DNA from: a virus
Direction: 5' to 3' (one strand)
Virus record (IMG/VR): IMGVR_UViG_3300047319_001872
Coordinates: 1-64,000 of that record
DNA length: 64,000 bases
Both the position numbers and the translations under genes were made by a program. The notes under the pieces are model-generated. The model was not told the origin of the DNA. It searched no databases and worked only from the letters and a program-made list of their open reading frames with translations. Within the stretch, counting starts at the first letter, position 1. Each line of letters begins with the position of its first letter. This document shows, piece after piece, positions 6,781 through 16,109 of this stretch.

Positions 6781-6826
6781 TTGATCCTAATTCTGTGTAT
6801 CGTTGCCCTATCTGAGAGGATGCTAA

Positions 6827-8068
6827 ATGGTAGACGTTTCTATCAAGGGCGTGTTTGAGAGCGAGTGTGCCCACCTCGCGCTGGACGCGCAATTGGCCAA
6901 ACGCATCCATTTGTACACAGTCGGTTTCGCCCATAAAAACCAGGACCACATCGAGTTCTTTGGCGGGAACCTGACCGGTGTGCAAGTGGTGCGCTTTACT
7001 GACAGTGATAAAGACCGCTGGTTCACCGAGATTCTCCAAGCGGACGAAAGCACACTCGAAGCACGGCTGGTGGCGCTGCCCACGGTCAACAGTGACTGGG
7101 TGGTGTCCTCCGACACGCTCAATCTTTCCTGTGCCTGGCTCTTGCATGCGTTGCTCCACAGCAAGAAGCTAAGCGACGCTCAGCGTCATCAGGCGATGTT
7201 GGATGTCGTCCTGGTGATGCAGTACAAGTTCCTCACATCCCGTCTGTACCGGCACTTTAAGTACCCGGCGGATCGTGCGACGGCAGAAGCCACGTATGCA
7301 GCCCTGACGTTTAAGTATGCGATTAAACAGTACGGCTCTTGGGCCGCAGTGCTCAATGCCCGCGCCGAAGAAGTGATCAGCCCGACCGGTCTTCACCGCA
7401 AAGCCATCGAACTGATGGACCCCGATAGCACCGTCATTTATTTGCTCAATGATACGCAAGGCCGGATTCGTGACATGTTGAAAAACATTTACGATGTCTT
7501 CTTGCAAGTGCATCGGCAGGGTATCAAGATCAGCTCGACGAGTTCGCTAGTCGAACACGACGGGGTCGAGATCTTGAAGGACAAGTCGAAAAACCTCCTG
7601 GCTTACACCAGGTACATCAACTCGATCATCACCGACCGGAACTCCTTTATTCGCGAAGAGCTTCTCACTGTTATCGAGAAGCAGATGAAGACGATGCCGC
7701 CCCGTCTTTTCCGCGAATCGCTCGAATGGATGTCGGACAATTACCGCCAGTCCGGCGCGAGCATGATCGAAGAGCTGCTTAACGAAACCCTGATCCACAG
7801 TTTTGACTACCTCGCGGAGAATCGGAACTTGGTGAGGAATTCTACGGACTTGGCCAGCCTACTCACACGCTTGCGTGGTGTGTACATGAGTTCGCGGTCC
7901 ACGGACCCTGCTCTGTTCTCGCTGCGGGAGAAAGCAGAAAAGATCGTGAAGCTCGCGACTAACAATAAGAACTCCAGTGTGATTGCGGCTGTGCGCACCG
8001 GGATACTGCTGTACTTGATCGCCCGCGCGTATTCGATGCGGTATTACTCCCAGAGCGCCGCTGCATAA
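6827..8068 (+). CDS. Conserved phiKZ-like hypothetical protein, 413 aa
   Basis: Starts MVDVSIKGVFESECAHLALD with an AGAGGA box. Residues 1-110 look alpha/beta and the rest is predominantly helical. A hydrophobic C-terminal stretch (GILLYLIARAYSMRYYS) is probably a buried helix rather than a membrane span. No catalytic motif was seen. Its place just before the terminase suggests, by analogy with the phiKZ genome, a virion or packaging-linked protein conserved in the group. This is inference from position, not a sequence match. Confidence 0.7.
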   Translation: MVDVSIKGVFESECAHLALDAQLAKRIHLYTVGFAHKNQDHIEFFGGNLTGVQVVRFTDSDKDRWFTEILQADESTLEARLVALPTVNSDWVVSSDTLNLSCAWLLHALLHSKKLSDAQRHQAMLDVVLVMQYKFLTSRLYRHFKYPADRATAEATYAALTFKYAIKQYGSWAAVLNARAEEVISPTGLHRKAIELMDPDSTVIYLLNDTQGRIRDMLKNIYDVFLQVHRQGIKISSTSSLVEHDGVEILKDKSKNLLAYTRYINSIITDRNSFIREELLTVIEKQMKTMPPRLFRESLEWMSDNYRQSGASMIEELLNETLIHSFDYLAENRNLVRNSTDLASLLTRLRGVYMSSRSTDPALFSLREKAEKIVKLATNNKNSSVIAAVRTGILLYLIARAYSMRYYSQSAAA

Positions 8069-8095
8069 GGCTTGGTCGCACGACCAGGTTCTACC

Positions 8096-8506
8096 ATGTC
8101 GCTTTTGAAGAGGTTAGCTACCCGAGGGTTCCTGTGGCTGGAGCACGTAAAGGGTAACAGGTCGTTCCAGCAAGAGATCGTGATCCAGACGAATCGCCGT
8201 AATACGCTTCGGGTGATTCATCATTCGGGTTACGACATCACCATCTACTGTCAGCGCTTGCAGTTCGAGACGGGCTACTCGCTCTGGCAATGGCCGAAGA
8301 AGAAACACCTGGCTTACCAGTTGTTTTCAACGACGACCAATGATGCACCGGAACTGATTCGTCGGGCATGTGACTTAGCGGTTACATTGCCTGCCCTGTG
8401 TCCCGGTTATGTAGAAGACGAAGTGCAAAAGCTCTACGCCATTGATGCGTACGTGGATTTGATCACGGACAAATTAAGAGCGCTCAAGCAAAGTAGCTTC
8501 ATCTAG
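8096..8506 (+). CDS. Hypothetical protein, 136 aa
   Basis: Starts MSLLKRLATRGFLWLEHVKG at 8096 with an AGG box about 10 bases upstream. The frame could begin at 8072, but that start lacks a ribosome site. Strand-rich N-terminal half (residues 25-65), helical C-terminal half. It follows the 413-aa gene after 27 bases and is closed by the TTCG hairpin at 8516. Function unknown. Confidence 0.65.
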   Translation: MSLLKRLATRGFLWLEHVKGNRSFQQEIVIQTNRRNTLRVIHHSGYDITIYCQRLQFETGYSLWQWPKKKHLAYQLFSTTTNDAPELIRRACDLAVTLPALCPGYVEDEVQKLYAIDAYVDLITDKLRALKQSSFI

Positions 8507-8515
8507 CGCGTATGG

Positions 8516-8541
8516 GGGAGGCTTCGGCCTCCCTCTATGCC
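8516..8541 (+). terminator. TTCG hairpin with TATGCCG end
   Basis: Stem GGGAGGC/GCCTCCC with a TTCG loop, preceded by GCGTATG and followed by CTCTATGCCGC. It separates the 136-aa gene from the HNH endonuclease gene. Confidence 0.7.
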
Positions 8542-8583
8542 GCATCAGTATGATTACATTTACAGAAGACTCAGGGCAAGTAA

Positions 8584-9402
8584 ATGAACGAAACAATAGA
8601 CAATGTTGTAGACAGCTATGTTCCCCCGTTTACGGGCGAGCATCCCTACTACAAAGGGTATTACCAAGTCCCAGTTGGTCAAAGTCATGTGGTGATTAAC
8701 AAGCGTGGCGAGCTCATCAATCTCATTACAGGCGAGAAACACTTCACGCGGATTGCCGGGAGAGGGTACGTAATTACCACGCTCTGTGACGATGGGATTT
8801 GGAAAAACTACTTAGTCCATCGGCTGGTAGCTTTGCTGTTCGTGGATAAACCTGAACGACACAAAGAGATCAGCTTCGATGAATTGCAAGTGAACCATAT
8901 CGACGGTGACAAGCTGAACAACGTTTGGGATAACCTCGAGTGGGTCACTGGTGAAGAAAACATGAAGCATGCCCGAGAGCACGGGTTGTTTAGCAACCAG
9001 CTCAAGGTTTTGTCCAAAGACGTAGAGACTGGCGAAATGGAGAGCTACTACTCGGTAAGCGAGTGTGCTCGAAAAGCCGGTGTGACCCAGTCGGTCATGT
9101 TCATCCACCTCTGGTCTGTGGCAGCCGGTCGAATCAAACACCTAGGCCGGGTGTACAAGTTCGATGACGGAAAACCATGGCCTGAATTCCTTGCTCCGGA
9201 TGATAGCGAGGAGTACACGCTAGGCAGGGTCTGCGATATTGTCGGAGAGAATATCGAAACAGGTGAACGCACACTTTTTTGTTCAGTCAAACACGCTTGC
9301 CGATTGCTAAAGCTCGACATCGTCGGGTATCGCAATCATAAGGCACGAAAGGGAGCCGCTACCCCCTACAAGGGTTGGCTCTTTTCTCCATTAACCGAAT
9401 GA
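8584..9402 (+). CDS. HNH homing endonuclease, free-standing, 272 aa
   Basis: The HNH_3-type core is clear: [10 protein letters not shown] (residues about 78-87), then [20 protein letters not shown] and [12 protein letters not shown]. The asparagine and histidine of NHIDGD and the downstream N-x-x-W-D-N-L-E-W pattern are typical of phage homing endonucleases. Two later regions (residues 145-180 and 220-260) look like repeated NUMOD-type DNA-recognition modules. Such enzymes cut a homologous site lacking their own gene and are copied in by repair. It sits directly in front of the terminase gene, where homing genes are often found, and ends on the terminase ribosome site. An AGGGCAAG box precedes the ATG. 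Confidence 0.85.
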   Translation: MNETIDNVVDSYVPPFTGEHPYYKGYYQVPVGQSHVVINKRGELINLITGEKHFTRIAGRGYVITTLCDDGIWKNYLVHRLVALLFVDKPERHKEISFDELQVNHIDGDKLNNVWDNLEWVTGEENMKHAREHGLFSNQLKVLSKDVETGEMESYYSVSECARKAGVTQSVMFIHLWSVAAGRIKHLGRVYKFDDGKPWPEFLAPDDSEEYTLGRVCDIVGENIETGERTLFCSVKHACRLLKLDIVGYRNHKARKGAATPYKGWLFSPLTE

Positions 9403-9408
9403 GGTGAC

Positions 9409-11679
9409 ATTATCATACTCTTCGAACAGGACTGGTATCGTTATCCGACCGCGATCATCGACACCAAGACCACCAACAAAAGTTGGATTCGTCTGGCAGC
9501 GGTGTATCGCTCGATGGGTATCAAGAACCACGCCTTCCTGCTCGCGCTGGTGAATCCGAAACTGCAAGGGGTGGACCCCTTCAGCAAGGACCTCACTCCT
9601 GAGCAGATGTACATGATCGCTGTCGAGTGCAAGATCAACCCCTGGTACTTCTTCCGGGAAATCGCACGGGCTCCGGGTAACTCCGGTTCCGATGCGGTGC
9701 CCTTGGAAGCCAACCGGGCGAACATTGCGCTCTACTGGTCCTTCTTTAACCACATCTTCTTTACGCTCATTCAGCCACGTCAGACCGGCAAGTCGTTCTC
9801 GACTGATACGCTGATGAGCTACCTGATGAACGTCGTCTGTACGGGTACCAGCATCAACCTGTTGACGAAGGACGATAACCTGCGCCGCAAGAATATCGAG
9901 CGGATCAAGGAAATCATGTCCGAGCTGCCACCGTACCTGAGCCAACGCTCGAAGGACGATGCGCAGAACGGTGAAGAAATCACCGTGAAGGCCTTGAAGA
10001 ATTCGTACAACACGCACGTGCCGCAATCGAGCCCGAAGCGTGCGTACAACATGGGTCGAGGTCTCACGACCGCGATCTTCCACATCGACGAGCCGCCGTT
10101 CCAGCCCAATATCGCGATTGCATTGCCTGCTGCTCTGGCTGCTACCGGCGCCGCTGTGGAACGGGCCAAGGCCGCGGGCGCGCCGTACGGGACGATCCTG
10201 ACGACGACCGCAGGCAAGAAGGACGACCGCGATGGTCGCTTCATCTACAAGCTGCTGGAAGACTCAGCTTCGTGGACTGAGAAGTTCTTCGACTGCCAGA
10301 ACTGGGCTGAACTCGATCGCATGGTCCGTCGTAATAGCCGCGCGGGTCTGTTCCGGATCAATGGCACCTTCAGTCACCGTCAGTTGGGTAAGAGCGATGA
10401 GTGGCTCAAGCAGAAGATTGAAGAATCGCTGCAGACCGGTGATGATGCGAACCGAGATTACTTTAACCTGTGGACCTCGGGTACGGAAAGCTCCCCGCTC
10501 TCCACCAGCACGGCTGAGATGATCGCTTCGTCGCGTCTGGACGAGCTCTACACTTCCATCAGTGATCCGGACGGCTACATCACGCGCTGGTACATTGCAC
10601 AGGAAGAGATTGAAGAGCGCATGGCGACCGGCAAATTCGTGCTTGGCATGGATACGTCTGAAGCAGGCGGGGGCGATGACATTTCCCTCGTCTTGATGGA
10701 TGTGGAAACCCTGGAGGTGGTCGCAGCGGGCTCGTATAACGAAACCAACCTGATTACCTTCTCCAAGTGGGTGTGCGATACGCTTGTCAGGTATTCGAAC
10801 ATCACAGCAGTCATCGAGCGGCGCTCCACTGGGGCGATGTTGCTGGACTACCTGCTCCTGATGTTGCCCAACTATGGCGAAGATCCGTTTAAACGCGTCT
10901 TTAACAAGGTGGTGCAGGATTACGACGAGTATCCGGATCGCTTCAAGGAAATCAAGGTGCCAATCGGTCGTCGTCCGACTGACATCTACGTGCGCTACAA
11001 GACCACGTTCGGCTTTGCCACCTCCGGTTCGGGGGCCAACAGTCGCAATGCCTTGTATGGTCAGGTGCTTCAAGCTGCGGCCCAGCGCAGCGGCATGAAG
11101 GTGCATGACAAGATGCTCGCCGGGCAGATCCTCGGTCTCGTGTACAAGAATGGTCGCATCGACCACGAAGATGGCGAACACGATGACTTGGTGATCGGCT
11201 GGTTGTTGTGTCACTGGTTCCTCATGCATGGCAAGAACCTGCAACACTATGGCATCGATCCCCGCCAGGTTATGTGTGCAGTCAAAACCAAGCAGACTGA
11301 GTCGCAAGAGGACTTCTTCCGGCGCATGGAGCAACAGACTGTGCGCAGTCGCATCGAGGAGATCTACAACGCACTCACCGGTGAGCACGATGACTTTGTG
11401 GCCGCGCGTCTGGAGCAGGAGCTGCGTATGCTGGATAAGAAGATCATCCTCGAACAGGATGAGATCTATTCGGTGGACGAACTCATCCGCAGTGCTCGGG
11501 AAACCAAGCGCAATAAGGTGAGGACCTCGAACCTGTACCAGCAAAGCCAGCAGAACCAGTACCTCGGTCACAATACGGGGATGCTGGTGACGAGCGAGTT
11601 ACCGATGACGCATGTGGACATGTTTGGTGCACCGGCTAACTACGGCGTGTATTCGACAGCCTCAGGCGCTCGTTGGTAA
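9409..11679 (+). CDS. terL: Large terminase subunit (DNA packaging ATPase and nuclease), about 756 aa
   Basis: Packages concatemeric DNA into the prohead. Walker A is QPRQTGKS (residues about 122-129). The C-terminal nuclease shows the RNase H-like strand VLGMDTSEAGGGDD with its acidic residues and a later VIERRSTG. No ATG lies near the N-terminus. The frame is open back to the TGA at 9400 and reads FEQDWYRYPTAIIDTK before the first GTG at 9502. A GAGGTG box stands immediately before an ATT at 9409, so I propose an AUU start giving (M)IILFEQDW. The GTG at 9502 has no ribosome site and would remove about 31 structured residues. The HNH gene ends 6 bases upstream, so insertion may have disturbed the original start. 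The family assignment is firm; the start is not. Confidence 0.9.
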   Translation: MIILFEQDWYRYPTAIIDTKTTNKSWIRLAAVYRSMGIKNHAFLLALVNPKLQGVDPFSKDLTPEQMYMIAVECKINPWYFFREIARAPGNSGSDAVPLEANRANIALYWSFFNHIFFTLIQPRQTGKSFSTDTLMSYLMNVVCTGTSINLLTKDDNLRRKNIERIKEIMSELPPYLSQRSKDDAQNGEEITVKALKNSYNTHVPQSSPKRAYNMGRGLTTAIFHIDEPPFQPNIAIALPAALAATGAAVERAKAAGAPYGTILTTTAGKKDDRDGRFIYKLLEDSASWTEKFFDCQNWAELDRMVRRNSRAGLFRINGTFSHRQLGKSDEWLKQKIEESLQTGDDANRDYFNLWTSGTESSPLSTSTAEMIASSRLDELYTSISDPDGYITRWYIAQEEIEERMATGKFVLGMDTSEAGGGDDISLVLMDVETLEVVAAGSYNETNLITFSKWVCDTLVRYSNITAVIERRSTGAMLLDYLLLMLPNYGEDPFKRVFNKVVQDYDEYPDRFKEIKVPIGRRPTDIYVRYKTTFGFATSGSGANSRNALYGQVLQAAAQRSGMKVHDKMLAGQILGLVYKNGRIDHEDGEHDDLVIGWLLCHWFLMHGKNLQHYGIDPRQVMCAVKTKQTESQEDFFRRMEQQTVRSRIEEIYNALTGEHDDFVAARLEQELRMLDKKIILEQDEIYSVDELIRSARETKRNKVRTSNLYQQSQQNQYLGHNTGMLVTSELPMTHVDMFGAPANYGVYSTASGARW

Positions 11680-11695
11680 GCCGTTGGTAGAACGA

Positions 11696-11736
11696 CAGCA
11701 TAGAGCCCAGGGGTTTCCCCCTGGGCCTTATGACGC
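11696..11736. terminator. Bidirectional terminator between convergent genes
   Basis: Stem GCCCAGGGG/CCCCTGGGC framed by CAGCATAGA and CTTATGACG. It lies between the rightward terminase gene (stop 11679) and the leftward gene ending at 11753. Confidence 0.75.
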
Positions 11737-11752
11737 TGAGGACGCCAAAGCG

Positions 11753-13519
11753 TTAGTTGGTTTGCCAGACTGCCATCGGACAGAGTGCCAGCTCGAGGTC
11801 GTTCTCCGGCGTGCGGAAGAAGAACTTCACCACGAGCGTGCTGCCTGCCGCAATGGCCTGACCAATCGCCAGCTGAGAAGCCCACTGACTGATCGGGAAC
11901 TCCACCGGTGCCTGGTTGGGCAGCAGCAACGCGAACATGTTCGGTTGCGGTGCCTGCGTCTCGACGTTCGGATCGGTGAGCGGCTTGGCCGGGTAGTACA
12001 CCTGGTCGAGGAACGTGTCGAAGTCCGTGAGACCCTGATTGATGTACACCTGCATCAGGTTCTGGTTCACGAAGGTCGTCGACGCATGGGTGTTCAAGCC
12101 ATACGCAGGCGTCTGACCCGGATCGTACGCAATGGTCCAGTTGGTGCCCGTCTTATCCGTACCGTCACGATTGAGCACGAGCCCGATGGTCTGCGTGAAC
12201 TGCACGTTCTTGTAGGCCGGATTCACATCCGAGAGCTTCAACTGCACCTGCAACTGTTGATTCACGCCGTAGCCGTGCGGCAAGAAGGCCGGGCTATTCG
12301 GTGCGAACGTCACATACGGCGTGACCAGTTGCGCAAGGTTGCGATCGAGGTTAAAGAGGTACCAATCCAGATACCAGCCGTTGACCGAGTCAATGAAGCG
12401 CGGCACGCAGAAGAGCTTAAGCGTGTACGCACCGTCGACATTCTCGGTGGTAGCGTTGTACGTTTCCTGGATGAAAGCGGCTCCGCCCGACCCATCGACA
12501 TTGGCTGTGGCGCCGTACACCAGCTCGTCTTGCGACAGATTGTACTTGAGCACCAGCTTGAACTTCTGACCGACGATGGTGGCCACGTACGCGTCCAGCC
12601 CGAAGAGCTGGAACTTGGTCCCGTCGACCGGCATCGAGCCCGTAGTCCCGTCCGAGTAATGGACCTGTCCCATCAGGTTCAGACCATCCTTGGGCACATT
12701 GATCGGGTAGACCAACGTGTTCGGATCGCTCGAGCTCATAAACGGCGAAGTCATCGAGATACCAGTGATGTACTTCTCGCTCGCATCGGTCGAGCGGATA
12801 AACGCCGTGTTCTCAATCAGCAGCTGGCGCTTGGAGAGCACCGTGCCATCCGCCGCGTAGATCACCACGGTGACAATCTCGCCATCGAGCAGCGCGACCT
12901 TGGTGTAGCACTGCTTGATGACCTTCAGTGCGGTGGTGACCACGCCTTGTTGCGACGTTTGCACGACTTCGAGCGGCACGTTCTCGCCCAGCAGGTTGCC
13001 CGACTGATCGTAAAACGCCGAAATCACCGTACCATCATCACCGAGGATGGCGCCCTTGAAGATCTTCGCGTACGATGCCTGGCTACCGCCCACCACCAGA
13101 CGCACGTCGACCGCCATCGAGAACGGCATCACGCTCTGATCGAGGTAGCAGCGATAGGTATCGGACTGCGTCCCAGGGCCGACGCCCATGAGCAGATCGT
13201 CCTCGCTGAATTCCCCCGTCGCTGCGGTGGTGATTGAGAGGAGGGTTGGAATGAGCGTAGTCTGGTCCAGAGCGGCGACCCGATACCACGCATTGGAGCC
13301 CGGTGAGTTATCCACCACGTAGTCGCCCACATTCGGCACGTACATGTTGGTGCCCACCTGGCCACGATAGACCTCGGACAATGCCCAGATCCGAAACCCG
13401 CTGTCCGGGTTATAGACGGGGACACCCCCGTCCGTGCCCGTGACGCTGGTATTCCCAATGGATGCGCCAAGGGTAGCCCCCAGCGGCATCATCAGGGTTG
13501 ATTTACCCAAGACGTCCAT
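11753..13519 (-). CDS. Virion structural protein, 588 aa
   Basis: Starts MDVLGKSTLMMPLGATLGAS with an AGGTGGAAG box; its ATG overlaps the stop of the upstream gene (TAATG), so the two are coupled. Long, beta-rich, low in Lys, with many short Gly/Thr/Asp turns, as in tail or baseplate assembly proteins. No enzymatic motif. In phiKZ several virion genes (26-28) separate the terminase (25) from the sheath (29). This block of three leftward genes has the same place, so it probably encodes the equivalents. That assignment is from gene order as I remember it. Confidence 0.75.
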   Translation of the reverse strand: MDVLGKSTLMMPLGATLGASIGNTSVTGTDGGVPVYNPDSGFRIWALSEVYRGQVGTNMYVPNVGDYVVDNSPGSNAWYRVAALDQTTLIPTLLSITTAATGEFSEDDLLMGVGPGTQSDTYRCYLDQSVMPFSMAVDVRLVVGGSQASYAKIFKGAILGDDGTVISAFYDQSGNLLGENVPLEVVQTSQQGVVTTALKVIKQCYTKVALLDGEIVTVVIYAADGTVLSKRQLLIENTAFIRSTDASEKYITGISMTSPFMSSSDPNTLVYPINVPKDGLNLMGQVHYSDGTTGSMPVDGTKFQLFGLDAYVATIVGQKFKLVLKYNLSQDELVYGATANVDGSGGAAFIQETYNATTENVDGAYTLKLFCVPRFIDSVNGWYLDWYLFNLDRNLAQLVTPYVTFAPNSPAFLPHGYGVNQQLQVQLKLSDVNPAYKNVQFTQTIGLVLNRDGTDKTGTNWTIAYDPGQTPAYGLNTHASTTFVNQNLMQVYINQGLTDFDTFLDQVYYPAKPLTDPNVETQAPQPNMFALLLPNQAPVEFPISQWASQLAIGQAIAAGSTLVVKFFFRTPENDLELALCPMAVWQTN

Positions 13520-16092
13520 TAACTTCCACCTGTGTAGTTTTGGATGTTGACAAAGTTGGCCAGATTCACCAACCCATTCAGATACAGGTTGACAGCGCGC
13601 AGCAAGAACTTGTAGTGGTAGATCGAGGTGCCAATCACCGTCATCAAGTCATGCGGATGGATTTCGACAAAGCGCAGGTCCGGTGTGTTGGCTGGCTGAG
13701 TCGGGTCCATCGTGAGCAGATACGCGTACGGCGCACACAGCTCGCGCACTACGTCGTCGTTGTACTGCAGGTACATGCGCGGATCATCCAGCAAGCCATT
13801 GTTCATGTCGTACAGCAGCTTGCAGGCAAAGGGACTGTAGACCGCCCATTTCTGTTCGATCTGATCCGGCCCACTCGGTTGCGGCATCGGGTAATACTGC
13901 GACATGTAGTCGCTTACCACCTGATCCGTTTCCATGGCGATGGCTCGCAACGAATACGTATCGGTCGTTGTCAACCCGCGCAGCGGCACCACGATGTCGC
14001 GCACCAAGTACGGCGTGCCATTCAGGGCGTTGGGGGCCGAGACCCCGGCATTGCCTTCCTGGAACAGCAACGCGGAACGATCAAGCGTCGCTCCATTTAC
14101 CTGGATGCGCAGCACCTTGTCGTCACGGATGTCAAAGCGGTTGTTATCCGAGAGCAGCCCGTACTGGATAAAACCCTTGTCCTCTTGGGGCGTACGGGTT
14201 TTGTCGGCATTGCAAAAGCCCGTGAAGCGAATGTCCACGTGCTGGGTGCCGCTGCCCGCCAGCCGAAACGCTTTGTTGACGATCACGATCTGCGGAAAAT
14301 TGACATAGTAGTCAATATTCTCCACCAGCGCCTTGCCATTTAACCACAGGTCCAGCTCACCCATTGGGATCTGCATGGTCCAGTTGGTCGTCTGGTTATT
14401 GCGATGCATGCGCTGCGTGAGCGTGAATTCCAGCAAGCCGTCAGTGGTGGTCAGATCCAGCGAATACGCCAAGAAGAAGCGATCACCGCGCACCAGCGTG
14501 TAGAACTTGGTTGGGTCCACCAGCCAGGTGAGTTTGCCATTCGCATCCACTGCGTACGCGCCCGAGCCCGTCACATCCGTCCAGACGTTGGTCGGCACTC
14601 CACCCACGATCGGACAGGTGTACATCCGGTAATCGGTTGCTGAATCCAGCGTTTGCGACGCGATCCCGTAGTTCTCATCCAGTTGGGTATTGCCTGTGCC
14701 CGAAATGAGCTCCACCAGGGTAGCGTTCGAGTAACCGCACGCGTAGATCGAACCTGCCTGATGCGAGGTCCAGCCTAGCAGCGCGCCATTGCTGTCGTAC
14801 TCGTACCCGGTGGACTTCACCTGCAAGCCATACGGCACGTCCACCACGTTCTGGCTGGATTCGATCCGCACTTGCTGCGGCGTATCACCCAGCAGCTTAC
14901 TGATCGCGTTGTAACCCAGCGCGTCTTCGACTTCCGCCTTCGAGAGCACCGGCATCAACGAGCCCATGATCTGCGTATAGGTCGACGACTCCAGGTTCGC
15001 TGCCTTCCAGTTCTCGACGTTCGAGTTGATCCCGAGCAGCGCCCCACGGATCAGGTTATCCGGCAGCTTGTAGAGCTCATGGATGCGGTTATGCTCGAAC
15101 ACCAGCGAGCGGTTCCAGCCCCCATTGCGAATATGCAGTCGCACGTAGCACTGCATCGGGTCCCAACCCTGGTCCGAACAGAATGCATTCACATAGGCCG
15201 GAACAATCGCATAGTCTTTGTGCGTGACCATGCGCAGACTGTCGCCTGCATTGCGATGGTAATACACGCCCTTCCAGCGATTGGAGGGTTGCGGCTGACA
15301 GACGAAGACATCGATGTCGTCTTCGTAGTCGATCTCGTTGACATTGCCCGCATAGTGAAGGAGCCACTTCTGCTTGGTGTCGAGCGTACTGGTGAAAGAC
15401 TGCAGGTCACTGACCTTGAAGTCCACCACCTTGTAGATCGAGGCGTCATAAACGAATTCGACCACATCACCGACATTGACCGTGAACAGATCGATCTGAC
15501 TGACCTTGTAGCCATTCACGTACGCATACACCACGCCTTGCTTCGCTTTGTAAGCAGCCAGATCGTTTTGCAACGTGAGGATCGCGTCGGTGTTCAGCGG
15601 GGTGCGACCCTCGACATAGATCTTCGCGCTCGCATCGGTGGCCGCTTGCGACTTGTAATACGCGTTGCTATAGACCCGCAAGAAGAGCGGCTCGGTGTCG
15701 AGGTTGATGTTGATCTTCGGCTGCACTTGCACCGCGACGATCAGGTTGTGATTCTCCGTGATCATGTACCAGCTTTGCGTACGCGGCATTTGCAGGCCAC
15801 TGTTCGCATACAGGTCCACCATCAGGTTCTCTTTGTTGCACGCGTCAGCAAACGTATTCCAGGTCCACTTGGGGTAGATCCCCAGCAGCATCGGGTTGAC
15901 TTGGCCAATCGAGTAGACATGAAAGCGTGTCTTCTTGACCGGGAACCAGACCGTATTGTTCTGAACCTTGAAATAATTGAACGCACCCCCTACCGGAGTC
16001 AGACGAGCCAGTTCAAGGATCGCCTGATTATCCTGGTAGGGAGCACACCACACGTTTGACAGCGCGTATGCTTCGAGGTAGTCGTAAGCCAT
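13519..16092 (-). CDS. Large virion structural protein, 857 aa
   Basis: Starts MAYDYLEAYALSNVWCAPYQ at 16092 with an AAGGCAGG box. The open frame to 16257 adds an implausible His/Arg-rich leader that overlaps the next gene. Beta-rich, with many Tyr, Asn and Asp residues and repeated V-x-V strand patterns across its length. No recognised enzymatic motif. It overlaps its downstream partner by one base (TAATG), so the 857- and 588-aa proteins are probably made in fixed ratio and may be in one complex. Likely a phiKZ gp26-28-type virion protein, inferred from its place before the sheath. Confidence 0.75.
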   Translation of the reverse strand: MAYDYLEAYALSNVWCAPYQDNQAILELARLTPVGGAFNYFKVQNNTVWFPVKKTRFHVYSIGQVNPMLLGIYPKWTWNTFADACNKENLMVDLYANSGLQMPRTQSWYMITENHNLIVAVQVQPKININLDTEPLFLRVYSNAYYKSQAATDASAKIYVEGRTPLNTDAILTLQNDLAAYKAKQGVVYAYVNGYKVSQIDLFTVNVGDVVEFVYDASIYKVVDFKVSDLQSFTSTLDTKQKWLLHYAGNVNEIDYEDDIDVFVCQPQPSNRWKGVYYHRNAGDSLRMVTHKDYAIVPAYVNAFCSDQGWDPMQCYVRLHIRNGGWNRSLVFEHNRIHELYKLPDNLIRGALLGINSNVENWKAANLESSTYTQIMGSLMPVLSKAEVEDALGYNAISKLLGDTPQQVRIESSQNVVDVPYGLQVKSTGYEYDSNGALLGWTSHQAGSIYACGYSNATLVELISGTGNTQLDENYGIASQTLDSATDYRMYTCPIVGGVPTNVWTDVTGSGAYAVDANGKLTWLVDPTKFYTLVRGDRFFLAYSLDLTTTDGLLEFTLTQRMHRNNQTTNWTMQIPMGELDLWLNGKALVENIDYYVNFPQIVIVNKAFRLAGSGTQHVDIRFTGFCNADKTRTPQEDKGFIQYGLLSDNNRFDIRDDKVLRIQVNGATLDRSALLFQEGNAGVSAPNALNGTPYLVRDIVVPLRGLTTTDTYSLRAIAMETDQVVSDYMSQYYPMPQPSGPDQIEQKWAVYSPFACKLLYDMNNGLLDDPRMYLQYNDDVVRELCAPYAYLLTMDPTQPANTPDLRFVEIHPHDLMTVIGTSIYHYKFLLRAVNLYLNGLVNLANFVNIQNYTGGS

Positions 16093-16109
16093 AGCCTGCC
16101 TTGGAGAAG

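Noticed and set aside
8507-9408. Group I intron or intein containing the HNH gene and splitting TerL
   Set aside because: There is too little space (77 bases before, 6 after) for an intron core, and no upstream TerL exon with an N-terminal coding segment was found.
10264-11571. Leftward open frame of 435 codons
   Set aside because: Antisense to the large terminase, which has clear ATPase and nuclease motifs.
11612-13237. Rightward open frame of 541 codons
   Set aside because: Antisense to the 588-aa virion gene and crosses the convergent terminator at 11696.
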